DNA of 64,000 nucleotides from Clostridia bacterium (GCA_017631795.1 JAGBSO010000048.1:1-64000), one strand, 5' to 3'; positions 32,373-42,440 are shown, numbered from the stretch's first letter. The notes: generated by a model not told the origin, from the letters alone. Program-made: numbers and translations.

Positions 32373-35102
32373 TTATTTTGAAATTCTGATAACAGTTGCT
32401 GAATACTGCGGTACGGTATAATTGAACTGATTTGTCACACCGTCAACAGTGAATTCTGTCATCTTGCAGGCTTCTTCCTGACCGAGAATGTTATCATCTG
32501 CAGGGCTGTTACCTGCCACCTGATAAACTTTTGCTGTTGACTTTACATCTGCGTTTGCGATATCGATTGCAAATGTTCTGTCGCTGCCTGTCACATTTAC
32601 AAGCTTGATGATGATATCTCCGCTTTCGTCTGTTGAAACAACCTGATAAGCTTCAGCATTTGTCTTTGACTCTGCATCATAATCAAACTGAAGTTTGCCG
32701 TCGATATAACCCTTGATATTTGTACCGTCAACGACGATTTTTATCTGATATGTCACACCGTCTTCAACTGTGAAGTCTGTTGATGTGCCGTTGATTGCGC
32801 CTGTCTTGACACCGTTTTCAACTCTCTGGAGAGCTGATTTTGTGTTATCCCAGCCACCGATATTCCAGTAGAAAAGATTGTTTTCATCTTCAACAAGGAA
32901 CGGAACAAAGAAACCTTCTGCGCCTTCTTTCTTTGTAGCTTCGAATGTGTAAGTGTAATTTGACCACTCTGTTTCACCGAAATATGCAGTTGCGCCCTGT
33001 TCATTGAAATCATGCTCAGAAACTGTCTGAGTCACTTTGCCGTCTGATGTTTTCCACTTGCCTTCACCGACTTTGTGCCAGTTCCACCAGAAGTTATAGC
33101 CTGAAAAATCATCTGATGCAAGAACTTCGCCTGTTTTATTATCTGTGACTTTAACATTGTCAAACTCTGCCTGAGTGTACCATGTGCCCAGACCTACCAT
33201 ACCTGTCAGGTCATCGGGAGCAATCAATGCACCGTCAAGCTCTGAGCCGAGAAGTTCTGTACCTGCATTTGTTGAGAAGAGTTTCTGCATGTAGTAATTG
33301 ATTGAGCCTGTTGAAAGGTTGTTATTGAACCAGATAAGGTCAGGCGCCCAGTGTGTTGCTGTGAGATTACCGAAGAGAGGTGCATAAGCAGCCATTTCAA
33401 CAATATCTCCGTTTCTTTCAAGACCTGTCATATATGCAGCTTCTGCAAGTGCTGCTTCAAGAGTGTTTGACTTTGCCGCATACTCACCAACGAAAACTTT
33501 GATAGCACCTCCGTAAATGGTGTCTGTCATGTTCTCGTAATTTCTGACATAGTTGTTTTCATCATAATAATCAGTATTCTTGCGGAACCAGTCAGGTGTC
33601 ATGTAATAATGCTGATCAACTGCACCTGCATATTCTTCGATTGTGATTCCGTTTTCTGCCACATATTCATATGCGTTCACATATGAGTTATAGTAATTCC
33701 AGCCTGATGTTGCTTCTGCTGCACCTGCTGAATAGATAAGTTCAAGTCCTTCGTAAAGTTCGGGATTCTTTGCTTTTTCTTCGTTGAATCTTTCAAGGAA
33801 AGCTGCATATCTTTCGTAATAATCAGGGCCTTCGTTTTCGTTACCGATACAGATGTATTTAAGTTCAAAAGGCTCTGCATGACCGAGAGAAACTCTGACT
33901 TTACCCCATGTTGTTGTTTCATCGCCGCGGCAGAATTCAACAAGGTCTGCCATATCCTGAAGATACTGACTGAATTCGGGAGTGTCCATCGCAACGGGAC
34001 CTTTGCCACGCATCTGACAGAAAAGTCCGCAGTTGAGAACAGGAACACCGAGAGCACCGATATCTTCTGCAAGAACGAAATATTCATAAAAACCGAGACC
34101 GTAGCTCATATAACAAGGCAGAGGATCGTCGGAAATTGCAATGTTTGTCCAGAGATTGATACCAAGAGGTCTTGTTGCAACATCACCATATACGCCATTA
34201 AATTCAAGAGGCTGACCGTCTGCACCCACACCGATTGAATCTTTCCAGTTGTATGCAGTTTGAGCATCGTAACCTTCGATAACGCATCCGCCGGGGAATC
34301 GCAGGAATGCGGGTTCAAGCTCTGCAAGTTTTGTAACAAGATCAATTCTCATACCGTGGTTATTATATGTGGGAGGCATGAGAGAAACCATATCAAATGC
34401 AACCTTACCGTTATCGATAAGCACCTGAAGATAAACATCTGCTGTTGCTGTAACAGATGATGTAACTTTAACTTCGTATTTTGCCCAGTCAGCAGTAAGA
34501 CCGCTGAAAGTTACTTCGCCTGCTGTTTCGTTTCCTGCAACAAGACGGACTGTGACTTTGCCGTTATATGAAGCAAGAGCTTTTGCATAAACGGAGAAAT
34601 CATATGTCACATCTTTTTCAATTGCCATGCCTTCAAGGAAGCCTTTATTCTGAACACCTGCGGGAGCACCGCTTGTGTTGTTGATAACAAGATAGTTTGT
34701 GTTGTTTGCATTAAGACCGTTTGCAGTGTCGCCCACAGTCACGCTGTAATCTGCAGTGCCCACCTGACTCCAGCCATGAAGCTCGTCGTCAGCAGCAAGT
34801 TTACCGTACTCAAATGAACGGTTGACAACTTTTTCTGCATAAACACCGCCGTCAGCAGCAAAGTTGATATCCTCAAAGAAAATACCGTAAAGCAATTCGC
34901 TGATACCGTGAATTCTGTTTGCGGCATCGATTGAAAGAGTGTAATCGGACTGAGATTTGTCATAAGCAGTGATTGTATTCTCTTCACCACGCTGAATATC
35001 GGGTGTTTCTGCACCTGTACCGCCGACGATACCGAGAGAAACAAAAATACTCATGAACCATGCTGTGATTTTTTTGAAGAATAAAAGAAGTGTGTAACGC
35101 AT
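32373..35102 (-). CDS. Secreted GH51 alpha-L-arabinofuranosidase, modular
   Basis: 909 residues. An N-terminal hydrophobic segment (about 5-28) serves as signal or anchor. The GH51 enzyme follows, interrupted or preceded by a CBM4/9-like sandwich (about 105-240). The acid/base Glu is Glu 422 in CIGNENEG and the nucleophile Glu 540 in VFVGEYAAK. After the catalytic barrel comes a jelly-roll region (about 690-810, WKTSDGKVTQ, YTFEATKKEG) that resembles a laminin-G/3-keto-disaccharide-hydrolase fold, then the GH51 C-terminal sheet. It removes arabinose from arabinans, arabinoxylans or arabinogalactans. It is last in an operon with a GPH transporter and a GH30 enzyme. Start follows aaggagg. Confidence 0.9.
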   Translation of the reverse strand: MRYTLLLFFKKITAWFMSIFVSLGIVGGTGAETPDIQRGEENTITAYDKSQSDYTLSIDAANRIHGISELLYGIFFEDINFAADGGVYAEKVVNRSFEYGKLAADDELHGWSQVGTADYSVTVGDTANGLNANNTNYLVINNTSGAPAGVQNKGFLEGMAIEKDVTYDFSVYAKALASYNGKVTVRLVAGNETAGEVTFSGLTADWAKYEVKVTSSVTATADVYLQVLIDNGKVAFDMVSLMPPTYNNHGMRIDLVTKLAELEPAFLRFPGGCVIEGYDAQTAYNWKDSIGVGADGQPLEFNGVYGDVATRPLGINLWTNIAISDDPLPCYMSYGLGFYEYFVLAEDIGALGVPVLNCGLFCQMRGKGPVAMDTPEFSQYLQDMADLVEFCRGDETTTWGKVRVSLGHAEPFELKYICIGNENEGPDYYERYAAFLERFNEEKAKNPELYEGLELIYSAGAAEATSGWNYYNSYVNAYEYVAENGITIEEYAGAVDQHYYMTPDWFRKNTDYYDENNYVRNYENMTDTIYGGAIKVFVGEYAAKSNTLEAALAEAAYMTGLERNGDIVEMAAYAPLFGNLTATHWAPDLIWFNNNLSTGSINYYMQKLFSTNAGTELLGSELDGALIAPDDLTGMVGLGTWYTQAEFDNVKVTDNKTGEVLASDDFSGYNFWWNWHKVGEGKWKTSDGKVTQTVSEHDFNEQGATAYFGETEWSNYTYTFEATKKEGAEGFFVPFLVEDENNLFYWNIGGWDNTKSALQRVENGVKTGAINGTSTDFTVEDGVTYQIKIVVDGTNIKGYIDGKLQFDYDAESKTNAEAYQVVSTDESGDIIIKLVNVTGSDRTFAIDIANADVKSTAKVYQVAGNSPADDNILGQEEACKMTEFTVDGVTNQFNYTVPQYSATVIRISK

Positions 35103-35114
35103 GAATTGTCCTCC

Positions 35115-37310
35115 TTATATGCTGAAAATTGATGTGTAATCAGCATAATTTATTTGTTGTTTTATTGTTTTCTGCGCATCAAGCCAGGGCTTTGCGGCAG
35201 AATAATAAACTGAATTGTCGTGATTTGCCTTTTTTATCTGAGCTTTTATCTGCTGACTGCGTTTTCTGCAGACTGCAATTGCATTTCTATGAACATTTAT
35301 GTCCGCATTGTTTTCGTTTGCAGTCTTCATGCCTTTGAGAGCATTCTGCAGTGCAACTTCTGCTTCATACTCTTCTTTATAAAGCTTTTCAAGCACGGAA
35401 TCATCAAAAACTTTGACACCGTCGGGGAAATATCGTCTTGCGGCTTTTGAAGAATATTTTATGTCACGATACATCTTTCTTGCATATTTTCTGACTGCTT
35501 TTTCTTCTGCAGTGCCGTTGGGAAGCTGACTGATTTCAGCTTTTGTAATGATATCTGCTGTGCAGTAACCTTCAAGCCCTGCCGCAACAATTTTTTTTGC
35601 AACGGAAAGAGCAAACATGCCTTCTGCTGACTTGTAACGGTTAAGCTCATTCATTATGAACTTCGAAATTTCAATTTCTTCGTTGGCATTCCTTGCTTCT
35701 TTTGTCTTTTCGGAAGAAAGAGGCTTTTTATAATATTCCTGAGCATCCACAATGATTTTCACAGCTTCTGCACGTGCATCTTCTGTAAGAGAATCTGTGT
35801 CTCTGTCTTCAAAAGCTGCTCTGATTTTAAGCACACGCACCATGGCTTTCTGTTTTGTTTCCGTAAAGTCATAGAAGAACATGGGAATAACATTCATAAC
35901 AGCACCGATGACAGATGCAATAACAAGCACGCTGCTGATATTCACGAAATATTCGTGGTTGTAAAGAACATCGTAAACATTGTTTGCACTGTAACCGAGT
36001 GACACCGCAGTCTGGGCATTGAGTCCGACTTTATCATAAATAACAGGCAGTACACCGCTTGTGACCATGCTGATAACGTTTCCTATAAGTCCCACAGCAG
36101 CAAACATTCCGTCGATTCTCTCACCCGAAATATACTGCTGATAGTCTCTGATATCAGCATTGATACTGGGTGTGATAAGGTGTCCCAGCGATGTTATGAA
36201 CTGATTGATGAATGAACAGAAAAGAAGCATCCAGATTATATGCGTCGTTCCTGTCATACGCACAACAGGAAGCATAAGTGCAATAAGTCCTATATTAAGC
36301 ACATTAGAGAAAATGATAATCTTCTTTTTGCCGTATTTTCTGATGAAGAACGGAGCTACGATATTCGGCCAGAAAGAAGCATTGCCTGCAATTGCGGTGA
36401 TGACAGCATACTGACCTGCCGAGCAGGCTGACTGATAATTATACATCCAGCCCATGATACTTGCGAATGCACCTTCAAGGAATCCCATCCAACCTGCAAG
36501 TGAAATTATCCAGAAATATTTATTTGATGCAACTGCTCTGAAAGCATCTGAAAAACGCACCTGAACAATATGTTTCTTCGGTCTTACGATTTTTTCTTCC
36601 GTATTGACATAAGCAATGATTGAGATAAGGAATCCGACTACAAGCAGAGGCGGAAACAGAATTCTGTAAACTCTTAAATCATAAAGAGTATTCTCGCCTG
36701 TTATGAGCTTTGCAACAATCGGAAAAAAGATGTTTGCAATTGAGGGAGAAAGGTTTTCAACAATGCTTTTGATTGAAAGCACGTCTGAACGCTCAATTGA
36801 ATTGGGTGAAAGAACATTTATAAGGCTGTCGTAAGCATCGTTCATGAAGTTATAGAAAAACTGGAACCCGATGTTACACAGAAGCACCCAGAAGCACTTC
36901 CAGAAAAGCGACATGCTTTCGTATGGAAGCATTATCATGAAAATACCGATTGCAACAGTGGGAATACCCATTGAAATGATGTACGGACGGTATTTACCTT
37001 TCATGCTGCGTGCGTTGTCTATCATATTTGCACGAAGTCCCGTAAGAGGGAATGATGACAACAGACCGATTATGTAAATTATGTAAAGCGATTTTGCATC
37101 AATACCGATGGTATTGCCGAGCAGAGTATTATTTGTGGAAATAATCATCTGACCTATGCAGTGCACGATAAGTTTTACACCGATACCGCCCACAGACAGC
37201 GATGATATCTCCTTTATGCTCATGTATCTGCCTTCAGGCGGAGTTTTCCAGTTATTTTTAAACAAACCGATAGTTTTGTTTGCTGTTTCTTTAATATTCA
37301 AGCAAAACAC
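35115..37310 (-). CDS. GPH-family sugar transporter with long cytoplasmic C-terminus
   Basis: 731 residues. The first 480 hold about 12 transmembrane helices of the glycoside-pentoside-hexuronide/cation symporter type within the MFS superfamily, with loops such as NMIDNARSMKGKYRPYI. The remaining 240 residues are charged and helical (EYYKKPLSSEKTKEARNANE, later KMYRDIKYSSKAARRYFPDG), with no domain I know; a cytoplasmic regulatory tail is likely. The start is uncertain: GTG at 37310 is only three bases from AAGGAT, and a TTG at 37301 has better spacing. Between the GH30 and GH51 genes it should import the released glycan fragments. Confidence 0.85.
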   Translation of the reverse strand: MFCLNIKETANKTIGLFKNNWKTPPEGRYMSIKEISSLSVGGIGVKLIVHCIGQMIISTNNTLLGNTIGIDAKSLYIIYIIGLLSSFPLTGLRANMIDNARSMKGKYRPYIISMGIPTVAIGIFMIMLPYESMSLFWKCFWVLLCNIGFQFFYNFMNDAYDSLINVLSPNSIERSDVLSIKSIVENLSPSIANIFFPIVAKLITGENTLYDLRVYRILFPPLLVVGFLISIIAYVNTEEKIVRPKKHIVQVRFSDAFRAVASNKYFWIISLAGWMGFLEGAFASIMGWMYNYQSACSAGQYAVITAIAGNASFWPNIVAPFFIRKYGKKKIIIFSNVLNIGLIALMLPVVRMTGTTHIIWMLLFCSFINQFITSLGHLITPSINADIRDYQQYISGERIDGMFAAVGLIGNVISMVTSGVLPVIYDKVGLNAQTAVSLGYSANNVYDVLYNHEYFVNISSVLVIASVIGAVMNVIPMFFYDFTETKQKAMVRVLKIRAAFEDRDTDSLTEDARAEAVKIIVDAQEYYKKPLSSEKTKEARNANEEIEISKFIMNELNRYKSAEGMFALSVAKKIVAAGLEGYCTADIITKAEISQLPNGTAEEKAVRKYARKMYRDIKYSSKAARRYFPDGVKVFDDSVLEKLYKEEYEAEVALQNALKGMKTANENNADINVHRNAIAVCRKRSQQIKAQIKKANHDNSVYYSAAKPWLDAQKTIKQQINYADYTSIFSI

Positions 37311-37319
37311 ATCCTTAAA

Positions 37320-38684
37320 TCAGAATATTATGGTATTTACGCTCTTTGCCGATATTTCAATATTTTTGCCTGCAACTTTTTCTGCAAGGTCGTTATCCTT
37401 GTCTGTCACAATATGTCTGACACTTTCCTTTGCGTCTTCGAGTGTGATTTTCTCTGCGGAGTCTGTGTTATTGATAACGATAAGGATATTTTCATCATCC
37501 TTTCTGAAAGCCAGGACTTTCAGATTGCCGTTATCACATTTCACACCGATTTTTTCAGCACCGAAAGGAATATATTTTGAGAAATTTCCCGTTACATAAT
37601 AACGTTTTGTCATTTCAAAGGTTTTGTCACTTATATTTATGTAAATCAGACCGTCGCAGTAATCAACTTCGGAAACAGCTATCCAGTGTTGCCATGAAGA
37701 AACGTTGAGAATCGAAATATCTTCATAAATGATGTTTGCCGTAACAAGTGCGGAATCCATGGACTTGTCTCTTCCGCCTTTCATATGGCACCATTCACTC
37801 ATTTTTACTTCCAGGTCAGGATAATGTTTATCGAGCCATTTTCTGTAACGTGTGATAAATGCAACTCTGTCATTGAAGCCTTTTACGGGAATGGGTAAAG
37901 GCAGACAGTATGAATGAACATCAACAGCATCAATTTTTTCTCTTACACTCTTATGACACATAAGTGCATGGGTATATGATTTATTGAACCAGCGCACATC
38001 GCCCGATTCAACACCGGAAAGTTTCACATCGCGCAGATTTTCTCTTTTCTGCATTTCTTCAGCGAAGACTTTCATGACCGCAGCAGCTGCCCAGGGACTG
38101 TAATGACAGCCTTCCTGACCGCCATTCCATATCCAGATAGGCTCATTTATGGGAGAGAGATATTTTATCGGCAAGCCTTCATCCACAAAATGCTCCGTAA
38201 CGTCAAGACAATATTTTGCAAATGCTTTGTAATTTGCAGGAGCAAGATTGTCACGCATTATCTGATTTTTACCAAGATGCGACCATCCGTTTTTTGTAAG
38301 TCTTTCAACAGGTGAATTGACAAACAGAATGATTTCATCCGCACCGTCTTTTGCTGCCTGATTCATCATATAGACTGCATTTGCATCACGGGTGAAATCA
38401 TATTTTCCTTCGCCCATATCAAAACTCTCTGTACGTCTGAGCGGATTGTCAATATTACCCTTGCCTGAATGTGCTGAGCCTGCACCGATATTGTAACGGT
38501 AAGTCCTCAGACCAATGCCGTTTTCCTTGCTGTAAAGAAGCTGTGAAATTCTGTCACGCACGGCAAGACCGCTGTCTTCATCAATATGATCCCAGCCACC
38601 CACAAGCTGTGCCCACCATGCACCGCTGGCACCGAAGCCTTCAAATTTACCTTTTTTTACGGATGTATCAATTCTGATATTCAT
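37320..38684 (-). CDS. GH30-family glycoside hydrolase, cytoplasmic
   Basis: 454 residues without signal peptide. Start follows aaaggataga. A (beta/alpha)8 barrel plus side beta-domain: opening KKGKFEGFGASGAWWAQ, acid/base Glu 181 in LSPINEP, nucleophile Glu 297 in KMSEWCH. GH30 includes glucosylceramidases, xylanases, beta-xylosidases and endo-beta-1,6-galactanases. With a GH51 arabinofuranosidase and a GPH importer, a role on arabinogalactan or xylan fragments taken into the cell is the best inference. First gene of the operon. Confidence 0.88.
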   Translation of the reverse strand: MNIRIDTSVKKGKFEGFGASGAWWAQLVGGWDHIDEDSGLAVRDRISQLLYSKENGIGLRTYRYNIGAGSAHSGKGNIDNPLRRTESFDMGEGKYDFTRDANAVYMMNQAAKDGADEIILFVNSPVERLTKNGWSHLGKNQIMRDNLAPANYKAFAKYCLDVTEHFVDEGLPIKYLSPINEPIWIWNGGQEGCHYSPWAAAAVMKVFAEEMQKRENLRDVKLSGVESGDVRWFNKSYTHALMCHKSVREKIDAVDVHSYCLPLPIPVKGFNDRVAFITRYRKWLDKHYPDLEVKMSEWCHMKGGRDKSMDSALVTANIIYEDISILNVSSWQHWIAVSEVDYCDGLIYINISDKTFEMTKRYYVTGNFSKYIPFGAEKIGVKCDNGNLKVLAFRKDDENILIVINNTDSAEKITLEDAKESVRHIVTDKDNDLAEKVAGKNIEISAKSVNTIIF

Positions 38685-38714
38685 AATATTCTATCCTTTA
38701 TTATTTATATTAAT

Positions 38715-38743
38715 ATAATATAAAAAAACAGCGTAACAATCAA
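38715..38743 (-). promoter_or_regulatory. Promoter for the GH30-GPH-GH51 operon
   Basis: On the minus strand: TTGATT (38738-38743), 17-base spacer, TATTAT (38715-38720). Confidence 0.6.
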
Positions 38744-38923
38744 CACCTTTTTGAGCCGGATTTGTAAACAAAAATTGAATTTATGAATAAAAAAACAGGC
38801 TGTACATATATTGAAACATGCTGTTTCTTGCCAATTTATGGTAAAAACATTGTAATTGTCTACAAACACGCAAATGAACACACCTCTCATTTGTGACGTT
38901 TTTACAAAGAATCTGCTTTTATA

Positions 38924-38952
38924 TTGACTAAAATGACGAAAGATGATAAAAT
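38924..38952 (+). promoter_or_regulatory. Promoter for the dockerin-protein pair
   Basis: TTGACT (38924-38929), 17-base spacer, TAAAAT (38947-38952). A leader of about 65 bases follows with a hairpin GGCAaGGT/ACCcTGCC. I could not match it to a riboswitch class. The rest of the 38685-39022 gap shows nothing else. Confidence 0.65.
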
Positions 38953-39022
38953 ACAGTGCGGTGGCAAGGTAAAATACTTTTCACCCTGCCGGCAAAAACA
39001 AAATATCGGGGGTCAGAGACTT

Positions 39023-41041
39023 ATGAAAAACAGACTTTTCCGCCTTTTTTCATTTGTGACAGTAATCATTCTTATCGTATCATCTATTCCCCTTACTGCG
39101 TCTGCAGCATCTTTCAACCAGATAGTCAATGCAACAACAGACATCATCATGACAAACGAAGGTAACTACACCACTGTTGTGAGAAATGATAACGGCTCTC
39201 TGAGTATCGGTAAAATCTGCTGGCACGGCACAAATGCTCTTAATCTGCTTAAAGATATTGTTGCGCTCAATCCTTCTCAGGCACTCAATATTCTCGGCGC
39301 ATCACTTTATAACGAAATTATCACATCCTATTCATGGAGTACAAAAATTCCCACAAGTGCGGAAGCTGCGGTGATTGCAGTTTTTCTTTCAACTGCAGAA
39401 AGCCGTAAAGTGCAGGATGAAACAGCCTGGAAATACATCAGCGAATACGTTGAGCACGGTATGGCTCTTGGCATTACTGAGCCTGAAGCTCTTGTTTTCT
39501 TTGCCGACTTTGAAAATCAGAACGGCAGAGCAGGTGCAACAAGTTTTTATTACGAAGTAATCAATGCTTACGGCACAGTCAATCTGGGCACTCTTTATGC
39601 TTCATCAAGCAAAAATCCCAGAAGAACCAGAACATACAACTTCTGTGCAACCATCAACTGGAATAATTATTCCGATTCTCCCGCATATCAGAAAGATGAA
39701 ATCGCTCCCGAAATCAACGATGTTGTGGTCAGCGATATCACTTCTCAGGGCTATACGGTTTCATGCACAGCATCAGATAACGTCAATGTGACTGCAATCT
39801 ATTTTGCAGTTTTCCACAAGGATGACGGTTCTCAGAATGCAAAGTGGTACAAGCAGGAAACAACTGCAACTGCAAGCATGACAATTGACATTGCAGAATT
39901 CGGTAACCGTACAGGTTATTATTACACATTCATCTATGCTTTCGACGAAGCAGGAAACTATGCATACGTGGAGCTTAACGCAATAAAAGTTCCCGAAGCT
40001 ACTCCCACAGAGCAGAAGCTCAGTCTTACCGTTTCTGCCACAACAGACGGTGAAATCGGCGGTGAAATCAGATGGAAAGCTTCCACCACAGGCGGCAGCG
40101 GTGACTATCTGTACACTTTCGATCTTTACAGAGACGGAAAACTTATCAACAAACGTAATTACAGCGATTACAATGATTATGTCCACGCAGTCACTTCCTC
40201 AGGCTCTTATCATGTTGTTGTCAGCGTTTACGACAGAGTAAGCGGTAAAACAACCATGACAACAAGCACCGAAACAAACATTTTCATCCCCATTATTGCA
40301 AACTCTTTCACAGCAGAAATGTCTGCAGCAATACTCGGACAGTCTGTTTCATGGAAGCTTGACGCAAGCGGCGGTGAAGGCGAACTGAAATATTCCCACA
40401 CACTTTACAAGGATGGAACAGTCGTTTACAGTTCACCTTACAAGAAAAATTACACAACATTCACTTACAAACCCGACGATAGCGGTGTTTACAACGTTAT
40501 TGTCAACATCATGGACAGCCGTTCGCAGGTTGTATCGGTCAAAAGCGATGATATCATTGTTATCAGACCGCTTTCAGTCAGCAACGTGTCCTTTTCAACT
40601 GACTATGCTGTTGCAGGCAAATCAGTAACCTGCTCTGCCGATGTTGTGGGCGGTACAGGCACTTACACCTGCAAATTCAGTATATATTGCGACGATATTC
40701 TTGTGCTCGAATCCGAAAATCTCAGCACAAACGAATTCACTTTCACTATACCGTCAGGCGGAAACTACACCGCATCGGTAACAGTGACAGATGCTGATTC
40801 AACAGTCACTCAGGCAGACGGAGGCAATCTCACAGCCGCCGACAAACCACAGAAAGGTGACGCAAACTGCGATGGTCAGCTTACCGCAGCTGATGCCCGT
40901 TACACTCTCAGATACTCCGCAGGGCTTCAGGAAGCAGATTCAGCATTCTTATTCACAATGGATGTCAATGAAGACGGAAAAGTCAACGCTTCCGACGCCA
41001 GACGCATTCTGCGTGTTGTCGCAAAATTAGATAAATTTTAA
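39023..41041 (+). CDS. Secreted lysozyme-like protein with Ig-like repeats and dockerin
   Basis: 672 residues from ATG 39023, after a gggggtc site; longer in-frame starts precede the promoter's -10. Signal peptide 1-28 ends in TASAAS. The next 200 residues look like a lysozyme/chitosanase-type fold: TTDIIMTNEGNYTTVV with candidate catalytic Glu 46, and NGSLSIGKICWHGTNALNLL. Then three or four related beta-sandwich repeats carrying GGSGDYLYTFDLYRDG, GGEGELKYSHTLYKDG and GGTGTYTCKFSIYCDD. The end is a dockerin doublet (GDANCDGQLTAADARYTLR, then DVNEDGKVNASDARRILR). Probably acts on peptidoglycan or a related polymer at the cell surface or on a scaffold. Catalytic assignment is tentative. The next gene follows by 14 bases. 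Confidence 0.75.
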   Translation: MKNRLFRLFSFVTVIILIVSSIPLTASAASFNQIVNATTDIIMTNEGNYTTVVRNDNGSLSIGKICWHGTNALNLLKDIVALNPSQALNILGASLYNEIITSYSWSTKIPTSAEAAVIAVFLSTAESRKVQDETAWKYISEYVEHGMALGITEPEALVFFADFENQNGRAGATSFYYEVINAYGTVNLGTLYASSSKNPRRTRTYNFCATINWNNYSDSPAYQKDEIAPEINDVVVSDITSQGYTVSCTASDNVNVTAIYFAVFHKDDGSQNAKWYKQETTATASMTIDIAEFGNRTGYYYTFIYAFDEAGNYAYVELNAIKVPEATPTEQKLSLTVSATTDGEIGGEIRWKASTTGGSGDYLYTFDLYRDGKLINKRNYSDYNDYVHAVTSSGSYHVVVSVYDRVSGKTTMTTSTETNIFIPIIANSFTAEMSAAILGQSVSWKLDASGGEGELKYSHTLYKDGTVVYSSPYKKNYTTFTYKPDDSGVYNVIVNIMDSRSQVVSVKSDDIIVIRPLSVSNVSFSTDYAVAGKSVTCSADVVGGTGTYTCKFSIYCDDILVLESENLSTNEFTFTIPSGGNYTASVTVTDADSTVTQADGGNLTAADKPQKGDANCDGQLTAADARYTLRYSAGLQEADSAFLFTMDVNEDGKVNASDARRILRVVAKLDKF

Positions 41042-41055
41042 ATTGGAGTTTTTTA

Positions 41056-42393
41056 ATGAAAAAGTTAACAGCATTCTTCATTATGGTGATAATGCTGCTG
41101 TCTGTGTGTTCATTCAATGCTTTTGCATACGACAAAGAATTACTCAGCAGTATTACCGCTAACTATGATTCTGCGCTTTCTATTGCAGGAAGAAGTTCCT
41201 TTTACGGAAATTGCAACCTTGCAACTGCATATCAGCTCAGAGCCATGGGTATTTACAAAGACGGGCTTGACTATTCAGGCTCGGGTAATCTCTGGTACGA
41301 TCACTTCAAAAACGAATCAAAAACATCAGGCGGATACAATGTTGTCACAATCAGCGGTGCTAACTGCCTTTACGACCTTGTTTCTCAGTACGGAAACGAA
41401 ATCTACAACGTAGCTTACTGTCTCGGTACAGGCGGAACAAGCGGTTCTGTTCATGTTCTTTATATCAGAGCAATTATCGACGGTTATGTTTATTTTGCAG
41501 ATTCTTTCGGCATAACATACGACAGAAATTACTATCCCGAAGGCACGGGAACAGTCCTTTCCTTGTCACAGTTCATGTCTTCTTACAAAAAAATGAACGG
41601 TAACGCACACGGTTGCGTTTACTTCACAACAGACAAATCACAGCATCTTGCAGGTTCGGTTGAAAATCCCGAAGACTGGGAAAACACCGAAACAAATTAC
41701 ATCCCCGGCAAGTATATCGTAACAGCTTCAATGCTCAGAATCAGAGAAAAGCCAAACACATCATCTGAGTCACTCGATCTTATTCCCAACGGCGAAACTG
41801 TTACAGTTACTGAAATCAGTGACAACTGGGGCAAAGTTGAATGGGGCGGAAAAACAGGCTGGATATGCCTTACATATGCACTCAGACTTTCTGAAGTAAC
41901 AAGCAATCCCCTTTCCGTGACTTCACTGACAGCTGACAGACCTGCAGTTTTCACAAATAATGCAATCACATGGACAGCTCTCGCTCAGGGAGGCACAGGC
42001 AGCAAATATTTCTACTCATTCTATGTTTATAAAGACAATGAGAAGATTTACGCAGGTACATTCAGCACAGCAAACACTTTCTCTTTCACACCCGATTCAA
42101 AGGGCACATACAAAGCAAGTGTTACTGTTATGGATGCAGGCAACAACACTGCAGAGCAGATTGGTGAAGAAATCATATGCGTTGGTGATGAAATCAACTT
42201 TGTTCGTGGTGACACAGACGGAGACGGTGTTGTAACTGCTAAAGATGCAAGAATTGCGCTTCGTGTTTCAGCTATGATGGAACACATCACAGGCAGAAAT
42301 TTCGTATGTGCTGACTTTGACAAAAACGGAAAAGTCACTTCATCCGATGCAAGAAAAATCCTGCGCAAAGCATCCCGTCTTGATGATAATTAA
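41056..42393 (+). CDS. Secreted papain-like protein with SH3, Ig-like and dockerin modules
   Basis: 445 residues. Signal peptide 1-24 (ends FNAFAYD). A cysteine-peptidase-like domain (25-200) shows GNCNLATAYQ with Cys 53, His 133 in SVHVLYIRA and Asp 149 in YFADSFG, in the order of the C39/papain clan. An SH3b domain (about 215-275, MLRIREKPN...GWICLTYA) often binds peptidoglycan. One Ig-like repeat (GGTGSKYFYSFYVYKDN) matches those in the preceding protein. A C-terminal dockerin (GDTDGDGVVTAKDARIALR, DFDKNGKVTSSDARKILR) completes it. Likely acts on cell-wall peptides or as a surface-displayed protease. Same operon as the lysozyme-like gene. Confidence 0.78.
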   Translation: MKKLTAFFIMVIMLLSVCSFNAFAYDKELLSSITANYDSALSIAGRSSFYGNCNLATAYQLRAMGIYKDGLDYSGSGNLWYDHFKNESKTSGGYNVVTISGANCLYDLVSQYGNEIYNVAYCLGTGGTSGSVHVLYIRAIIDGYVYFADSFGITYDRNYYPEGTGTVLSLSQFMSSYKKMNGNAHGCVYFTTDKSQHLAGSVENPEDWENTETNYIPGKYIVTASMLRIREKPNTSSESLDLIPNGETVTVTEISDNWGKVEWGGKTGWICLTYALRLSEVTSNPLSVTSLTADRPAVFTNNAITWTALAQGGTGSKYFYSFYVYKDNEKIYAGTFSTANTFSFTPDSKGTYKASVTVMDAGNNTAEQIGEEIICVGDEINFVRGDTDGDGVVTAKDARIALRVSAMMEHITGRNFVCADFDKNGKVTSSDARKILRKASRLDDN

Positions 42394-42410
42394 TTATACA
42401 TAACAAATTA

Positions 42411-42440
42411 AAGTTCCTGTTTAAAGCAGGAACTTTTTTT
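42411..42440 (+). terminator. Terminator after the dockerin pair
   Basis: AAGTTCCTG pairs with CAGGAACTT around TTTAAAG, then a T run. Confidence 0.85.

Noticed and set aside
38705..38890. 61-residue minus-strand frame upstream of the GH30 gene
   Set aside because: It overlaps the operon promoter and lacks a ribosome site.
38955..39020. Riboswitch (c-di-GMP type) in the leader of the lysozyme-like dockerin gene
   Set aside because: One weak hairpin only; the conserved core of known classes is not seen.
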